DNA of 64,000 bases from Amycolatopsis nigrescens CSC17Ta-90 (GTDB lineage Bacteria; Actinomycetota; Actinomycetes; Mycobacteriales; Pseudonocardiaceae). The stretch spans positions 124,001 through 188,000 of the forward strand of contig NZ_ARVW01000001.1 in assembly GCF_000384315.1 (NCBI RefSeq), written 5' to 3'. Positions 1 through 7,545 of this stretch are shown here, in pieces. The notes beneath the pieces were generated by a model, which did not search any database, was not told where the DNA came from, and saw nothing but the letters and a program-made list of their open reading frames with translations. The stretch's first letter is position 1. Each line of letters opens with the position of its first letter. The translations under genes were made by a program, and so were the position numbers.

Positions 1-1
1 C

Positions 2-349
2 CGCCCACCTCCGGAGGACCCCGACCGGATCCGGAACAACCTGCGACGCCACGGCGATCGCTGGGTCTGGCACTGGGATCCCCGCATCCTGGACAACTTC
101 GAGGGCCGGATGGACCCGCCCGGGATGGCGCAACGCCTCCTCCGCGCCGCACGCCACACCGAAGTGCCGGTCCTGCTCGTCCGCGGCGGAATCAGCGACG
201 TGGTGCGCGACGACATCGCCACCGAGTTCTGCGACGAGGTTCCCAACGCACGGCGCGTCGACGTGGCCGACGCGGGGCACATGGTGGCCGGCGACCGGAA
301 CGAGCACTTCATCGACGCGATCATCCCGTTCCTGAAAGGGATCCAATGA
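2..349 (+). CDS. Alpha/beta hydrolase, C-terminal part (cut by window edge)
   Basis: The reading frame is open from base 2, so the gene begins outside the window. The visible part is the end of an alpha/beta hydrolase: a strand-like stretch (VPVLLVRGGISDVV) followed by a segment that usually carries the acidic residue, and near the end DAGHMVAGDRNEHF, where the His is the likely catalytic histidine of the triad. The nucleophile elbow is not in view, so the substrate cannot be guessed. It ends with TGA just before a stretch leading to the HNH gene on the same strand. Family call is firm; function is open. Confidence 0.8.
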   Translation, partial: RPPPEDPDRIRNNLRRHGDRWVWHWDPRILDNFEGRMDPPGMAQRLLRAARHTEVPVLLVRGGISDVVRDDIATEFCDEVPNARRVDVADAGHMVAGDRNEHFIDAIIPFLKGIQ

Positions 350-448
350 GCGCATGACTGCGTTTTCCCTCTTTCGTGTTCGGGTGTGGCCGGTTTTTGT
401 CGGGGTTCGGCGGTATTATGGAGGTACATTCAAACTACGGGGGTTCGC

Positions 449-1681
449 ATGTTGTTTGTTGATTTCAGTATGTTACCGCCGGATTGGTTGTCGTCGATGA
501 ATAAGGCGTCGATTGAGCGGCTTGATGTGTCGCAGGCGGTGGGGGTGGTGATCTCGGCTCGGCGGGCGATCTGTCGTATGCAGGCGGTGCAGGCTCAGGC
601 GATCGCGCAGGTCAGCCGGGCCCGTGGTGGTGCGCGGTGGGTGGCCGATGAGTTGGCGCCGGAGTTGCGGTTGTCCCGTGACACGACCGCAACCCGGGTC
701 GCCTTGGCGAAAGCGCTGGTGTCGCGGATGCCGTGTCTGTTGGCCGCGATGACCGAGGGCGAGTTGGATATCGAGAAGGCTCGTCAAGCCTTTGATGGCG
801 TGGCGGTATTGTCCGATGAATTGGCCCGTCAGGCGGATGAGATTCTGGCTGGTCGTATCGGTGAGAAGAATCCCAGCAACTGGCGTAAAACGGTCACTCG
901 AGTGGTGGCGAGTCTCGATCCCGAAGGCCAGCAGGCGCGGACGGAGGCCCGGCGTAAGCAGCGCCGTGTCGAGTTGCACCACGAGCCCGACGCGATGGCC
1001 TCACTCTGGGCCTACCTCCCGGTCGAAATCGCGACCGCCGTGTATGCCCGGATCGACATGCTGGCGCGGAAGCTCCGCGGTGGCGATGAGGTTCGCACGC
1101 TGGATCAGTTGCGGGCTGATGTGTTGGCGGAGTTGCTGCTCGGCAAAGGCTGGGAAGGCTTGGCGGCTCAGGTGTTCATCCACATCCCGCTCGACACCGC
1201 GTTGGGCATCCGTGATGACGGCTGCGAGCTGGTCGGCCATGGCCCGATCCCCGGTGAGATCGGCCGTCAACTCATGAACCAGCCGGGATCGGTGTGGCGG
1301 AAGGTGTTGACCGATCCGGTGTCGGGCACTGTCCGGGATATCGGCCGCAAGCGGTACCGGCCACCAGCCGATCTCGCCGATCTGGTTCGGGTGCGTGACC
1401 GCACCTGCCGCGCACCGGGCTGTAATCGGCCTGCGCAACGGTGCGACGCGGACCATTGCACGGCGTGGTCGGAAAATGGGGACACCTGCGAGCACAACCT
1501 CTGTTGCCTGTGCCGCCACCACCACCGGTTGAAGGATGAGCCGGGCTGGACCTTCGACTTCGATCCCGACACGGCCGATTTAACGGTCACCACCCCCAAC
1601 GGCCGCACCTACACCACCAGACCCGAACCACTGCTCGACCCACCACCACCGAAGATCACCGACGAGCCACCACCTTTCTAG
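449..1681 (+). CDS. DUF222 / HNH endonuclease domain protein (13E12-like)
   Basis: This 410-residue protein has the standard actinobacterial layout: a long helical DUF222 region over the first three quarters and a C-terminal HNH nuclease domain. The HNH part shows RDRTCRAPGCNRPAQRCDADH, then HNLCCLCRHHHRLKD, with the Cys pairs and His residues expected to bind zinc and metal. I chose the ATG at 449, in front of the MLFVDFSMLPPDW segment; an upstream GTG at 386 stays in frame but has no ribosome site. A TATTAT box at 414-419 is a possible -10. These genes occur in many copies in mycobacteria and relatives and are often linked to mobile DNA, but their role is not settled. The DNA is less GC-rich than its neighbours. 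Confidence 0.88.
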   Translation: MLFVDFSMLPPDWLSSMNKASIERLDVSQAVGVVISARRAICRMQAVQAQAIAQVSRARGGARWVADELAPELRLSRDTTATRVALAKALVSRMPCLLAAMTEGELDIEKARQAFDGVAVLSDELARQADEILAGRIGEKNPSNWRKTVTRVVASLDPEGQQARTEARRKQRRVELHHEPDAMASLWAYLPVEIATAVYARIDMLARKLRGGDEVRTLDQLRADVLAELLLGKGWEGLAAQVFIHIPLDTALGIRDDGCELVGHGPIPGEIGRQLMNQPGSVWRKVLTDPVSGTVRDIGRKRYRPPADLADLVRVRDRTCRAPGCNRPAQRCDADHCTAWSENGDTCEHNLCCLCRHHHRLKDEPGWTFDFDPDTADLTVTTPNGRTYTTRPEPLLDPPPPKITDEPPPF

Positions 1682-1738
1682 TGCGCGCGGCCCACCGCAC
1701 CCCGAGCAACGCGCCGTAGGACCTGCCCGAACCGCCGC

Positions 1739-1769
1739 TTGACCTCAGGTTAGGTTGAGGTATTAGCGT
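1739..1769 (+). promoter_or_regulatory. MerR-family-type promoter with long spacer
   Basis: TTGACC (1739-1744) and TAGCGT (1764-1769) are 19 bases apart. The spacer holds the inverted repeat CCTCA (1743-1747) / TGAGG (1756-1760). A 19-base spacer filled by a CCTCA..TGAGG dyad is the hallmark of promoters activated by MerR/SoxR-type regulators, which untwist the DNA. It sits just ahead of the LLM oxidoreductase gene. The cognate regulator is not in the window. Confidence 0.7.
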
Positions 1770-1806
1770 CGTTCAGCGAAGACCCCGACTACGAAAGGCA
1801 TCCGGG

Positions 1807-2637
1807 ATGCGCCAGCTCGAACTGGGACAGATCGGCGTGACCCTGAACATGCGCGCCGACGGCGGCCACCTCGAAGACGCGGCCATGCTGGAGAACCTCG
1901 GCTACTCGACGCTCTGGATCGTCGGCGGCCAGCTGAGCACCCTGGATCCGCTGCGGGAGGTCATCCGGGCGACCGAGGCGGTCCCCGTCGGCAGCGCGAT
2001 CATTCCCGCCCGCCGCTACCCATCCGAGGACGTGGTCGCGTTGCGCCGCGACCTCGAGGCCACCGATCCGGGACGGCTGATCACCGGACTGGGCGGAGTG
2101 CACGGCGACCGCCCGCTGCGCACCATGAACACCTACCTGGACAGCTTGGACGCCGCCGACCCGCCGGTCCCGGCCGGCGCCCGCATGCTCTCGGCACTGG
2201 GCCCGCGGATGCTGGAACTGTCCCGCGACCGCGCGGCCGGCGCGCTGCCGCTGCTGGTGACCCCGGAGTTCACCGCGCACGCCCGGCAGATCCTGGGCGA
2301 CGAAGCGAGCATGGCCGTCATGGAGTACGTCGTTCTCGAAAGCGATCCGCGACTGGCCAGGGACACCGTCCGCGAGTCCGTCGGCTTCCTGACCAAGGTC
2401 GGCGGCTACCCGCAGAACCTGCGCCGGATGGGCTTCACCGACGAGGACATCGCCACGACCAGCGACCACCTGCTCGACAACCTGGTCGCCTGGGGCGACA
2501 CCGACACCATCGCCGCCCGCGTGAAACGCCACCTCGAAGCGGGCGCCGACCAGGTCGTGCTCGTCGTCCAACCGACGGACCCGAACGCCACGCCACACAA
2601 GGAATGGCAAGCACTGGCCGGCGCCCTCATCGGCTGA
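1807..2637 (+). CDS. LLM-class, probably F420-dependent oxidoreductase (TIGR03620-like)
   Basis: The 276-residue protein is a luciferase-like TIM-barrel oxidoreductase. It opens with LGQIGVTLNMRADGG, continues with ENLGYSTLWIVGGQL and a VGSAIIPARRYP segment, and has the RLITGLGGVHGDRP stretch where such enzymes hold the flavin or F420 phosphate. This pattern recalls the small F420-dependent family TIGR03620 of actinomycetes. Substrate unknown. The ATG at 1807 follows a GAAAGG box. It stands alone downstream of a MerR-type promoter, so it is probably induced by an effector or stress sensed by a regulator encoded elsewhere. Confidence 0.85.
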   Translation: MRQLELGQIGVTLNMRADGGHLEDAAMLENLGYSTLWIVGGQLSTLDPLREVIRATEAVPVGSAIIPARRYPSEDVVALRRDLEATDPGRLITGLGGVHGDRPLRTMNTYLDSLDAADPPVPAGARMLSALGPRMLELSRDRAAGALPLLVTPEFTAHARQILGDEASMAVMEYVVLESDPRLARDTVRESVGFLTKVGGYPQNLRRMGFTDEDIATTSDHLLDNLVAWGDTDTIAARVKRHLEAGADQVVLVVQPTDPNATPHKEWQALAGALIG

Positions 2638-2978
2638 CCCAGCCAAAACCTACCCGGCCTAGCCGTTGAGGAATCTTCTCTGGCTGGTAGTGGCTCGCTT
2701 CAGCCCAGATCCTTCACGCACAAGATCGAAGATACGACAAGCTTTACAGATTGCCGTTTAGGGTCACCTGTTCGGTGGTTCTACCGCGCAGCGCTGGCGA
2801 GTTACGGTCGACAGGTAGACGGGGAGTCCAAGCACGTGTGGGTCATGGGAGGGTCCTGGCGTGTCGGGGGATTCAAGTTACTTCTGAATGAAGAAACAGC
2901 ACCGGACTCAGATTGATTTGCTTCTTTGCGCGTGTTTCCGACTTTCTTTTGGTTGCTCCAGATCAAAAGAGGAGGATT
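2638..2978. other. Intergenic region, no gene seen
   Basis: About 340 bases between the oxidoreductase and the lectin gene, visibly poorer in GC than the flanking genes. I see no convincing coding frame, RNA gene or repeat. The promoter of the lectin gene is probably here but no clear -35/-10 pair could be assigned. Confidence 0.5.
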
Positions 2979-3545
2979 ATGTCGTCAGCATCGCGTTCTC
3001 ATGGAAAGTCAGGCTTAACCAGGGTTCTATTGGGCGTAACGGCCGTGTTCGTGACGGTGACCACCTCATTGCTGGCGTCGCCGTCGGCGGGGGCCAGCCC
3101 ATCGGTATCAGTACCGACGGCGAGCGTGCAAGAGAGATCCGCAGAGAATCCTCTTGTCGCCAAGACCGAGATCTACGGCGGATGGCGCATGTGGGACAAC
3201 AACTACGTGGCCTCACCTGATGGGCGCACGCAGCTTCATCTTCTGCGCGGGTTGCTTGAGGTCTGGAGAGACGGTGGCCACGTGTGGACCGCCGGGCAGA
3301 GCTCGGCCGGAGCCTATGTCGACTTCCAGCATGATGGCAATCTGGTCGTGTACACAGGCGCTGGACAACCTGTGTGGGCCAGCAATACCACCTTTTGGTG
3401 CGGGCAGGACGGGTGCCACCTGGGAATTCAGGATGACGGCAACGTGGTGATCGAAGACGACTTCACGTATTGGGATTTCTGGTCGACCAAGACGGCACGG
3501 CCTGATCCTGCCACTCCGCTCCTGACCCCGGTCGAGGCGAAGTAG
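2979..3545 (+). CDS. Secreted bulb-type (mannose-binding) lectin domain protein
   Basis: The 188-residue product has an N-terminal signal peptide: basic residues, a hydrophobic run near 16-33 and Ala-rich cleavage sites near 38. A single bulb-type lectin domain follows. The family signature QxDxNxVxY appears almost intact as QHDGNLVVY (residues 117-125), followed by PVWASNT, and is repeated in weaker form as QDDGNVVIE (151-159). Two Cys (141 and 146) may form a small disulfide. The ATG at 2979 follows a perfect AGAGGAGG box; an earlier in-frame ATG lacks one. Such lectins bind mannose-type glycans; in bacteria some are bacteriocins or adhesins, but which applies here cannot be told. Base use is lower in GC than the rest, suggesting transfer. 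Confidence 0.82.
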   Translation: MSSASRSHGKSGLTRVLLGVTAVFVTVTTSLLASPSAGASPSVSVPTASVQERSAENPLVAKTEIYGGWRMWDNNYVASPDGRTQLHLLRGLLEVWRDGGHVWTAGQSSAGAYVDFQHDGNLVVYTGAGQPVWASNTTFWCGQDGCHLGIQDDGNVVIEDDFTYWDFWSTKTARPDPATPLLTPVEAK

Positions 3546-3562
3546 CAGCGCCATATTTCCAG

Positions 3563-3604
3563 GGCAGGGCAGGCAAAGCTGACAGGAAGACTGCCTGCCC
3601 TGCC
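3563..3604. terminator. Bidirectional hairpin terminator
   Basis: A 13-bp perfect stem (GGCAGGGCAGGCA at 3563-3575 pairing with 3592-3604) encloses a 16-base loop, between the convergent lectin gene and the hypothetical gene on the minus strand. Confidence 0.75.
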
Positions 3605-3671
3605 GCTCTGGGAATGTCACCCGAAAATCAACCTGAGCCATCCCCAAGTCTCGCGCCAATACGAGCGGAGA

Positions 3672-4253
3672 TCAACCTCGCTCAAGTTCGATATCCAGCG
3701 ACACTCCGCTAATTACCACCATGGCGCCCGGGATGCCAAATATTGGCCACTCTGTTACGAGCTTGAATTTATCCGCGACAGACCTTGGCCATAGCCAGAG
3801 AGTTTGCTGACTTGTCAGTTCATTACCGGAAATATGAAATCCAGGGCCACCCAAACTGGCGAAATAAGGCTCCGTCGGCGGGGACAGCGGGGTGATGGTG
3901 TGATCGAGCGTGGTCGCGGTGCGCCCGTCTTCGAGGTGGATGCCGAACCGTAACACCGCGTCAGGCACCCCTGTTCCAACTCCGGGTGCCGCCATAGCCG
4001 TACGAAGAACCTCACCGGGCTCCGCGCCTCCCGTCGTGGCTGCCGCTTCGAGCTCGATCGCGAGGCCGTCAGGATATTTACTCAGTCCCAGCACCGTCAC
4101 ACTGGCCTGCGCGGATTGCGCGATCACCTGCCGCATTTGCCTATTTTCAGTGGCAGTCGCCCCGATCCCGGGGCCGGGCCACCCCCCTGCACCTGGTTGC
4201 GGGGCATCGGATTCTTTACGGCCCCCATCGGGAGCGAGCGAATCGTCATCCAT
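3672..4253 (-). CDS. Hypothetical protein with actinobacterial orphan beta domain
   Basis: I do not recognise a function. The N-terminal third is Asp/Gly/Pro-rich and probably disordered. The rest (from VTVLGLSKYPDGLAIELEA) looks like a beta-sandwich, with DAVLRFGIHLEDGRTATTL and an LWLWPRSVADKFKLVTEWP stretch. From memory, similar FGV..DGR.AT...WPLPP..L.F..EWP patterns recur in actinomycete proteins of unknown role. No signal peptide or membrane segment is seen. The start is uncertain: ATG 4253 is used, but a GTG at 4316 adds 21 residues and neither has a good ribosome site. Base use is poorer in GC than the neighbours on the right, like the lectin gene, so both may belong to one acquired stretch. 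Confidence 0.65.
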   Translation of the reverse strand: MDDDSLAPDGGRKESDAPQPGAGGWPGPGIGATATENRQMRQVIAQSAQASVTVLGLSKYPDGLAIELEAAATTGGAEPGEVLRTAMAAPGVGTGVPDAVLRFGIHLEDGRTATTLDHTITPLSPPTEPYFASLGGPGFHISGNELTSQQTLWLWPRSVADKFKLVTEWPIFGIPGAMVVISGVSLDIELERG

Positions 4254-4511
4254 ATCACCGAACGTACCACTGCGCACTAGCGTGTTCCGGAAGTTGCGGC
4301 CGACCTCGATCAACACGGGCTCGGTTCAGCGGAGGGCGTGCTCGCAATATCAGCTGGCCGGCAAGGCAAGGAAGCATGCTAAATGATCAGTGGGTTGGTT
4401 CTCTTTGGCCGCCTGCCAATCGGACTCCCCATGAGGCGCCGAAGCAGCCAAGACACCGCTGAAGGAGCGCTGCGAAGAGCGCACAGATCACGTATGCCGG
4501 ATATCGCCTGG
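4254..4511. other. Intergenic region, no gene seen
   Basis: Between the hypothetical gene and the frameshifted mini-gene. No coding frame with actinomycete codon bias and no clear repeat. The frame read on from the mini-gene without correcting the frameshift runs through here to 4387, but with poor codon bias. Confidence 0.4.
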
Positions 4512-4659
4512 TCATTGGTGCAGCAGCACTACCAGTAGCACGACCAGCGCGACGGGCACGGTGAACGCCACCAGTGCGGCTGATCAGCCGCAAGGTCTGT
4601 GGCCACTGTTTGATCGCCGCACGGATCGTCTTCCCGGCTTCTTCGGCCATGCTCACCAT
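4512..4659 (-). pseudogene. Small single-span membrane protein, frameshifted
   Basis: Reading from ATG 4659, which follows a GGAGAAGG box, gives MVSMAEEAGKTIRAAIKQWP and then a leucine-rich lead-in. In this frame the sequence then turns into Arg-rich nonsense. One base over, from about 4581, a perfect transmembrane helix appears (AALVAFTVPVALVVLLVVLL) and ends HQ-stop at 4512. The total of 148 bases is 49 codons plus one base, so removing a single T near 4581 restores a 48-residue protein with a short cytosolic part and one membrane span. The good ribosome site and intact helix argue for a recent mutation or a sequencing error; programmed shifting is less likely. Function unknown. Confidence 0.55.
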
Positions 4660-4826
4660 CGTCACCTTCTCCGAGGTCGTCGACTCACTGACGGCACTCA
4701 GCATCGGACTACCGCGCTTGCCGCGGCAACAAGCGTGGTGACGTTGCGGTACCCAGCGAACAAGGCCGACCTACTGCACGACTCCACCGCACCGGGCATC
4801 ATCCGGCTCCGGCAACAGCCGCCTGG
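4660..4826. other. Intergenic region, no gene seen
   Basis: Between the mini-gene and the permease gene; no convincing gene, repeat or hairpin found. Confidence 0.4.
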
Positions 4827-6242
4827 TCAACTTGTCTTCGGTGACGGGGAAGTTCTGGCGCGGCGCCGGGTGCTCAAGGCCGCCAGCCCGAGGCCGGACA
4901 GGAACACCACCGGCATCACGCAGACCAGCAGCGTGTTGGTCGCGGGGCCGGCGGCGGTGAGCACGTCGACGTGGGCGATCACCAGCACCAGCGCGGTGGT
5001 CAGCAGGGCCGCGGCCAGGACGGCGGTGGCCAGCACCGCGGGTGACCGTCTTCCGGCGCGCCCGCTCGCGACGAAGACACCCGCCGAGACGGCGACCAGC
5101 ACCTGCAGTCCGAGCACGCCGATCACCCCGGGTGTGTTGACCCACAGCAGAAGATGCCGGTACGGGTCGGCGCCCGCCGCCGCGAACACCAGCACGACGA
5201 CCAGCGCCAGCGCGCATTGCAGCAGCCCCGCGCGGTAGGGCGAGCGGTGCCGGGGATGCAACCTGCCGAGCGATCGCGGCAGCACCTGGTCGCGGGACAG
5301 CGAGTACACATAGCGGTTGACCGCGTTGTGGAAGGCGAGCTGGGTGGCGTAAACGCTGGTGATGATCAGGATCCTCATCAGGATGCTGGCCCACGGGCCG
5401 AGGTAGCGGTCGGTGGCGAGGAAGAACAGGTCGGCGGTGTGCGCACCGGCCAGGTTGACCACCTCGCTCTCACCGAAGGCCTGCACCACGGCCCAGACGA
5501 TGAACGCGTACAGCACGGCCATGAAGGTGACCGCGAGGTAGGTCGCCCTCGGGATGGTCCGTTGTGGATTGCGGGCCTCCTCCCGGTAGAGCACAGTCGA
5601 CTCGAAGCCCATGAAGGCGGCGAAGCAGATCGCCAGCGCTCCGGCCATCCCCGGGGTGGAAACGGCCTGCGGGGTGAACGAACCGGCGCCGAGCCCGTCC
5701 GCGCCGCCGCCCACCACCACCGCGACGGCCAGCACCACCAGCAGTCCGGTCTCGGCCACCAGCAGGACGCCGAGCACCTTGGCGCCGACGTCGATCCCCC
5801 GGTAGCCCAGTGCGAACACCGCCAGCACCGCGACGGCCGCGATCAGCGGCCAGGGCACCTCCCAGCCGAACAGGTCGCGCAGGGTCGCCTGCGCCTGGGT
5901 GGCGAACAGGCCGAACACACCGATCTGCAAGGCGTTGTAGGCGACCAGCGCGCTCATGCCCGCGGCCACACCGGTGCTGCGACCGAGGCCGCGGCTGACG
6001 TAGGAGTAGAAAGCACCCGCGTCGGCCACCTGACGCGCCATGGGCAGAAAAGCGGCGGCGAAGACGCACAGCACGGCGCCTGCGACCAGGTAGCCCACCG
6101 GTGCGCCGATCCCGCCGAGCATGATCGCCAGCGGCGCCACACCCACCATCACGGTCAGCGGGGCGGCGGCGGAGACCACCAGGAACACGATTCCGCCGGT
6201 GCCGAGCGCGTCGCGTTTGAGTCCGGTCCCCTGGCCGGTCAC
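4827..6242 (-). CDS. APC-superfamily amino acid/amine permease
   Basis: The 471-residue protein is an integral membrane transporter with about twelve hydrophobic helices. The APC-family signature lies in helix 1 (GTGGIVFLVVSAAAPLTVM), followed by ADAGAFYSYVSRGLG and the helix 6 region ICFAAFMGFESTVLYREEARNP. These segments line the substrate path in amino acid and amine importers. I chose GTG 6242, which overlaps the stop of the upstream amine oxidase as GTGA; the frame stays open much further upstream but only as a shadow of that gene. It is the last gene of an operon with an amine oxidase and an amidohydrolase, so it most likely imports the amine or amide used by them. The exact substrate is unknown. 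Confidence 0.88.
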   Translation of the reverse strand: MTGQGTGLKRDALGTGGIVFLVVSAAAPLTVMVGVAPLAIMLGGIGAPVGYLVAGAVLCVFAAAFLPMARQVADAGAFYSYVSRGLGRSTGVAAGMSALVAYNALQIGVFGLFATQAQATLRDLFGWEVPWPLIAAVAVLAVFALGYRGIDVGAKVLGVLLVAETGLLVVLAVAVVVGGGADGLGAGSFTPQAVSTPGMAGALAICFAAFMGFESTVLYREEARNPQRTIPRATYLAVTFMAVLYAFIVWAVVQAFGESEVVNLAGAHTADLFFLATDRYLGPWASILMRILIITSVYATQLAFHNAVNRYVYSLSRDQVLPRSLGRLHPRHRSPYRAGLLQCALALVVVLVFAAAGADPYRHLLLWVNTPGVIGVLGLQVLVAVSAGVFVASGRAGRRSPAVLATAVLAAALLTTALVLVIAHVDVLTAAGPATNTLLVCVMPVVFLSGLGLAALSTRRRARTSPSPKTS

Positions 6243-7534
6243 CGAAGTGCCTCGATCAACTCGGTGGCCGCCCGGCGGCCGCTGTCGATCGCGCCGTCGA
6301 TGAAGCCGGGCCAGCGCAGCGCGGTGTGCGCTCCGCCGAAGTGCACCAGCCCTTCCCTGCGGCCGAGTTCCTTTTCGTAGCGGGAGATCTGGCCCGCGCG
6401 GAACGTGGTCCAGGTGCCCCGGGACCATTCGTCGTCGACCCAGCGGTGGGTGGCGGTGCGCAGGACCTCGGCACCGGGGGCGAACTCGCGCACCGCCCGC
6501 TGCACGTCCGCGGGGTCATCGCCGTCCACCCGGTCGTGCTCGGGGGCGAAGCAGACGAGCAGCACCCCCTCGGCGGTGGTGCGCATCGCGCCGACGTAAT
6601 CGAAAGCCGTGCGCCAGCCGTAGCCGGAGAGGTCCTCGGGCACGCCCCGGGCCAGCGCCCAGATCTTCTGGCCCTGCCCGGCGTGGTTCTCCCGGGAGAT
6701 CTCCCGTTTCGGCGCGGAGAGGGCGGGCATGAACTCCAGCCGCCGCAGCACCCCCAGCGGCACGGTCACCAGCGCCCGCCGCGCGCAGTCGACACCGCCG
6801 TCGTGCCGGACCAGGACACCGCCGTCACCTTGCTCGATCACCGATACCGGGCAGTCGAGCCGGATCGTCGCGGTGCCGTCGGCGGCGATGGCCCGCGCGA
6901 GCGAGCTGGTGCCGTCGGTGAAGGTGTGCCCGAGCACGCTGGCCTGGACCATCCCCCACACCGAGTTCCCCATCGCGGCCAGCCAGCGCAGGATGTCCAG
7001 CGCGGACCCGGTGTCGGCGCGGGCGTTGCCGCACCCGCAGAACCAGGAGATCATCAGGTCCCGGACCGTGCCGGTGAGCCCGGCCCGCTCGGCCCATTCC
7101 TCGATCGGGACGTCGAGGTCGGCCAGCCCCTGCTCGGACAGCGGGCGGTCGAGGTCCAGCCGTGCCCCCGCGGCCGGCAGTGCGCGCAGGCCGTGCTCCA
7201 GCGCGCCGAGTTCGGCGGCGGGCACCGGCAGCAGGCTGTCCAGTACGCGGCCGCCGTCGGACCAGGTCATCCGGCTGGGCAGCGCGCTGTCCTCGGTCGC
7301 GATGCCGTACCGGGCGACCTCGGCGAAGACCGCGGCCTGCTCGGGCACGATCCAGGTGCCGCCCATCTCCAGGCCGACGCCGGGGAAGAGGTCCTCGCGG
7401 TACCAGGTGCGCCCGCCGATCCGGTCCCTGGCCTCCAGCACCAGCACCCGGTACCCGGCCAGGCTGAGGTCGCGGGCGGCGGTCAAGCCGGAGAACCCCG
7501 CCCCGACCACGATGACGTCGTAGCCGTCCTGCAT
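6239..7534 (-). CDS. Flavin monoamine oxidase family protein
   Basis: The 431-residue enzyme starts with the FAD-binding Rossmann motif VIVVGAGFSGLTAARDL and GGRTWY, as in monoamine and polyamine oxidases. It ends with HFGGAHTALRWPGFIDGAIDSG, the C-terminal segment that also contacts FAD. The family oxidises primary or secondary amines to imines or aldehydes with O2. No signal peptide is present, so it is cytosolic. ATG 7534 follows an AAGGAGAACG box. The gene lies 11 bases after the amidohydrolase and overlaps the permease, forming a tight operon under the divergent TetR. Whether the substrate is an aromatic amine, a polyamine or an N-alkyl amino acid cannot be told from the sequence. Confidence 0.88.
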   Translation of the reverse strand: MQDGYDVIVVGAGFSGLTAARDLSLAGYRVLVLEARDRIGGRTWYREDLFPGVGLEMGGTWIVPEQAAVFAEVARYGIATEDSALPSRMTWSDGGRVLDSLLPVPAAELGALEHGLRALPAAGARLDLDRPLSEQGLADLDVPIEEWAERAGLTGTVRDLMISWFCGCGNARADTGSALDILRWLAAMGNSVWGMVQASVLGHTFTDGTSSLARAIAADGTATIRLDCPVSVIEQGDGGVLVRHDGGVDCARRALVTVPLGVLRRLEFMPALSAPKREISRENHAGQGQKIWALARGVPEDLSGYGWRTAFDYVGAMRTTAEGVLLVCFAPEHDRVDGDDPADVQRAVREFAPGAEVLRTATHRWVDDEWSRGTWTTFRAGQISRYEKELGRREGLVHFGGAHTALRWPGFIDGAIDSGRRAATELIEALR

Positions 7535-7545
7535 CACGTTCTCCT

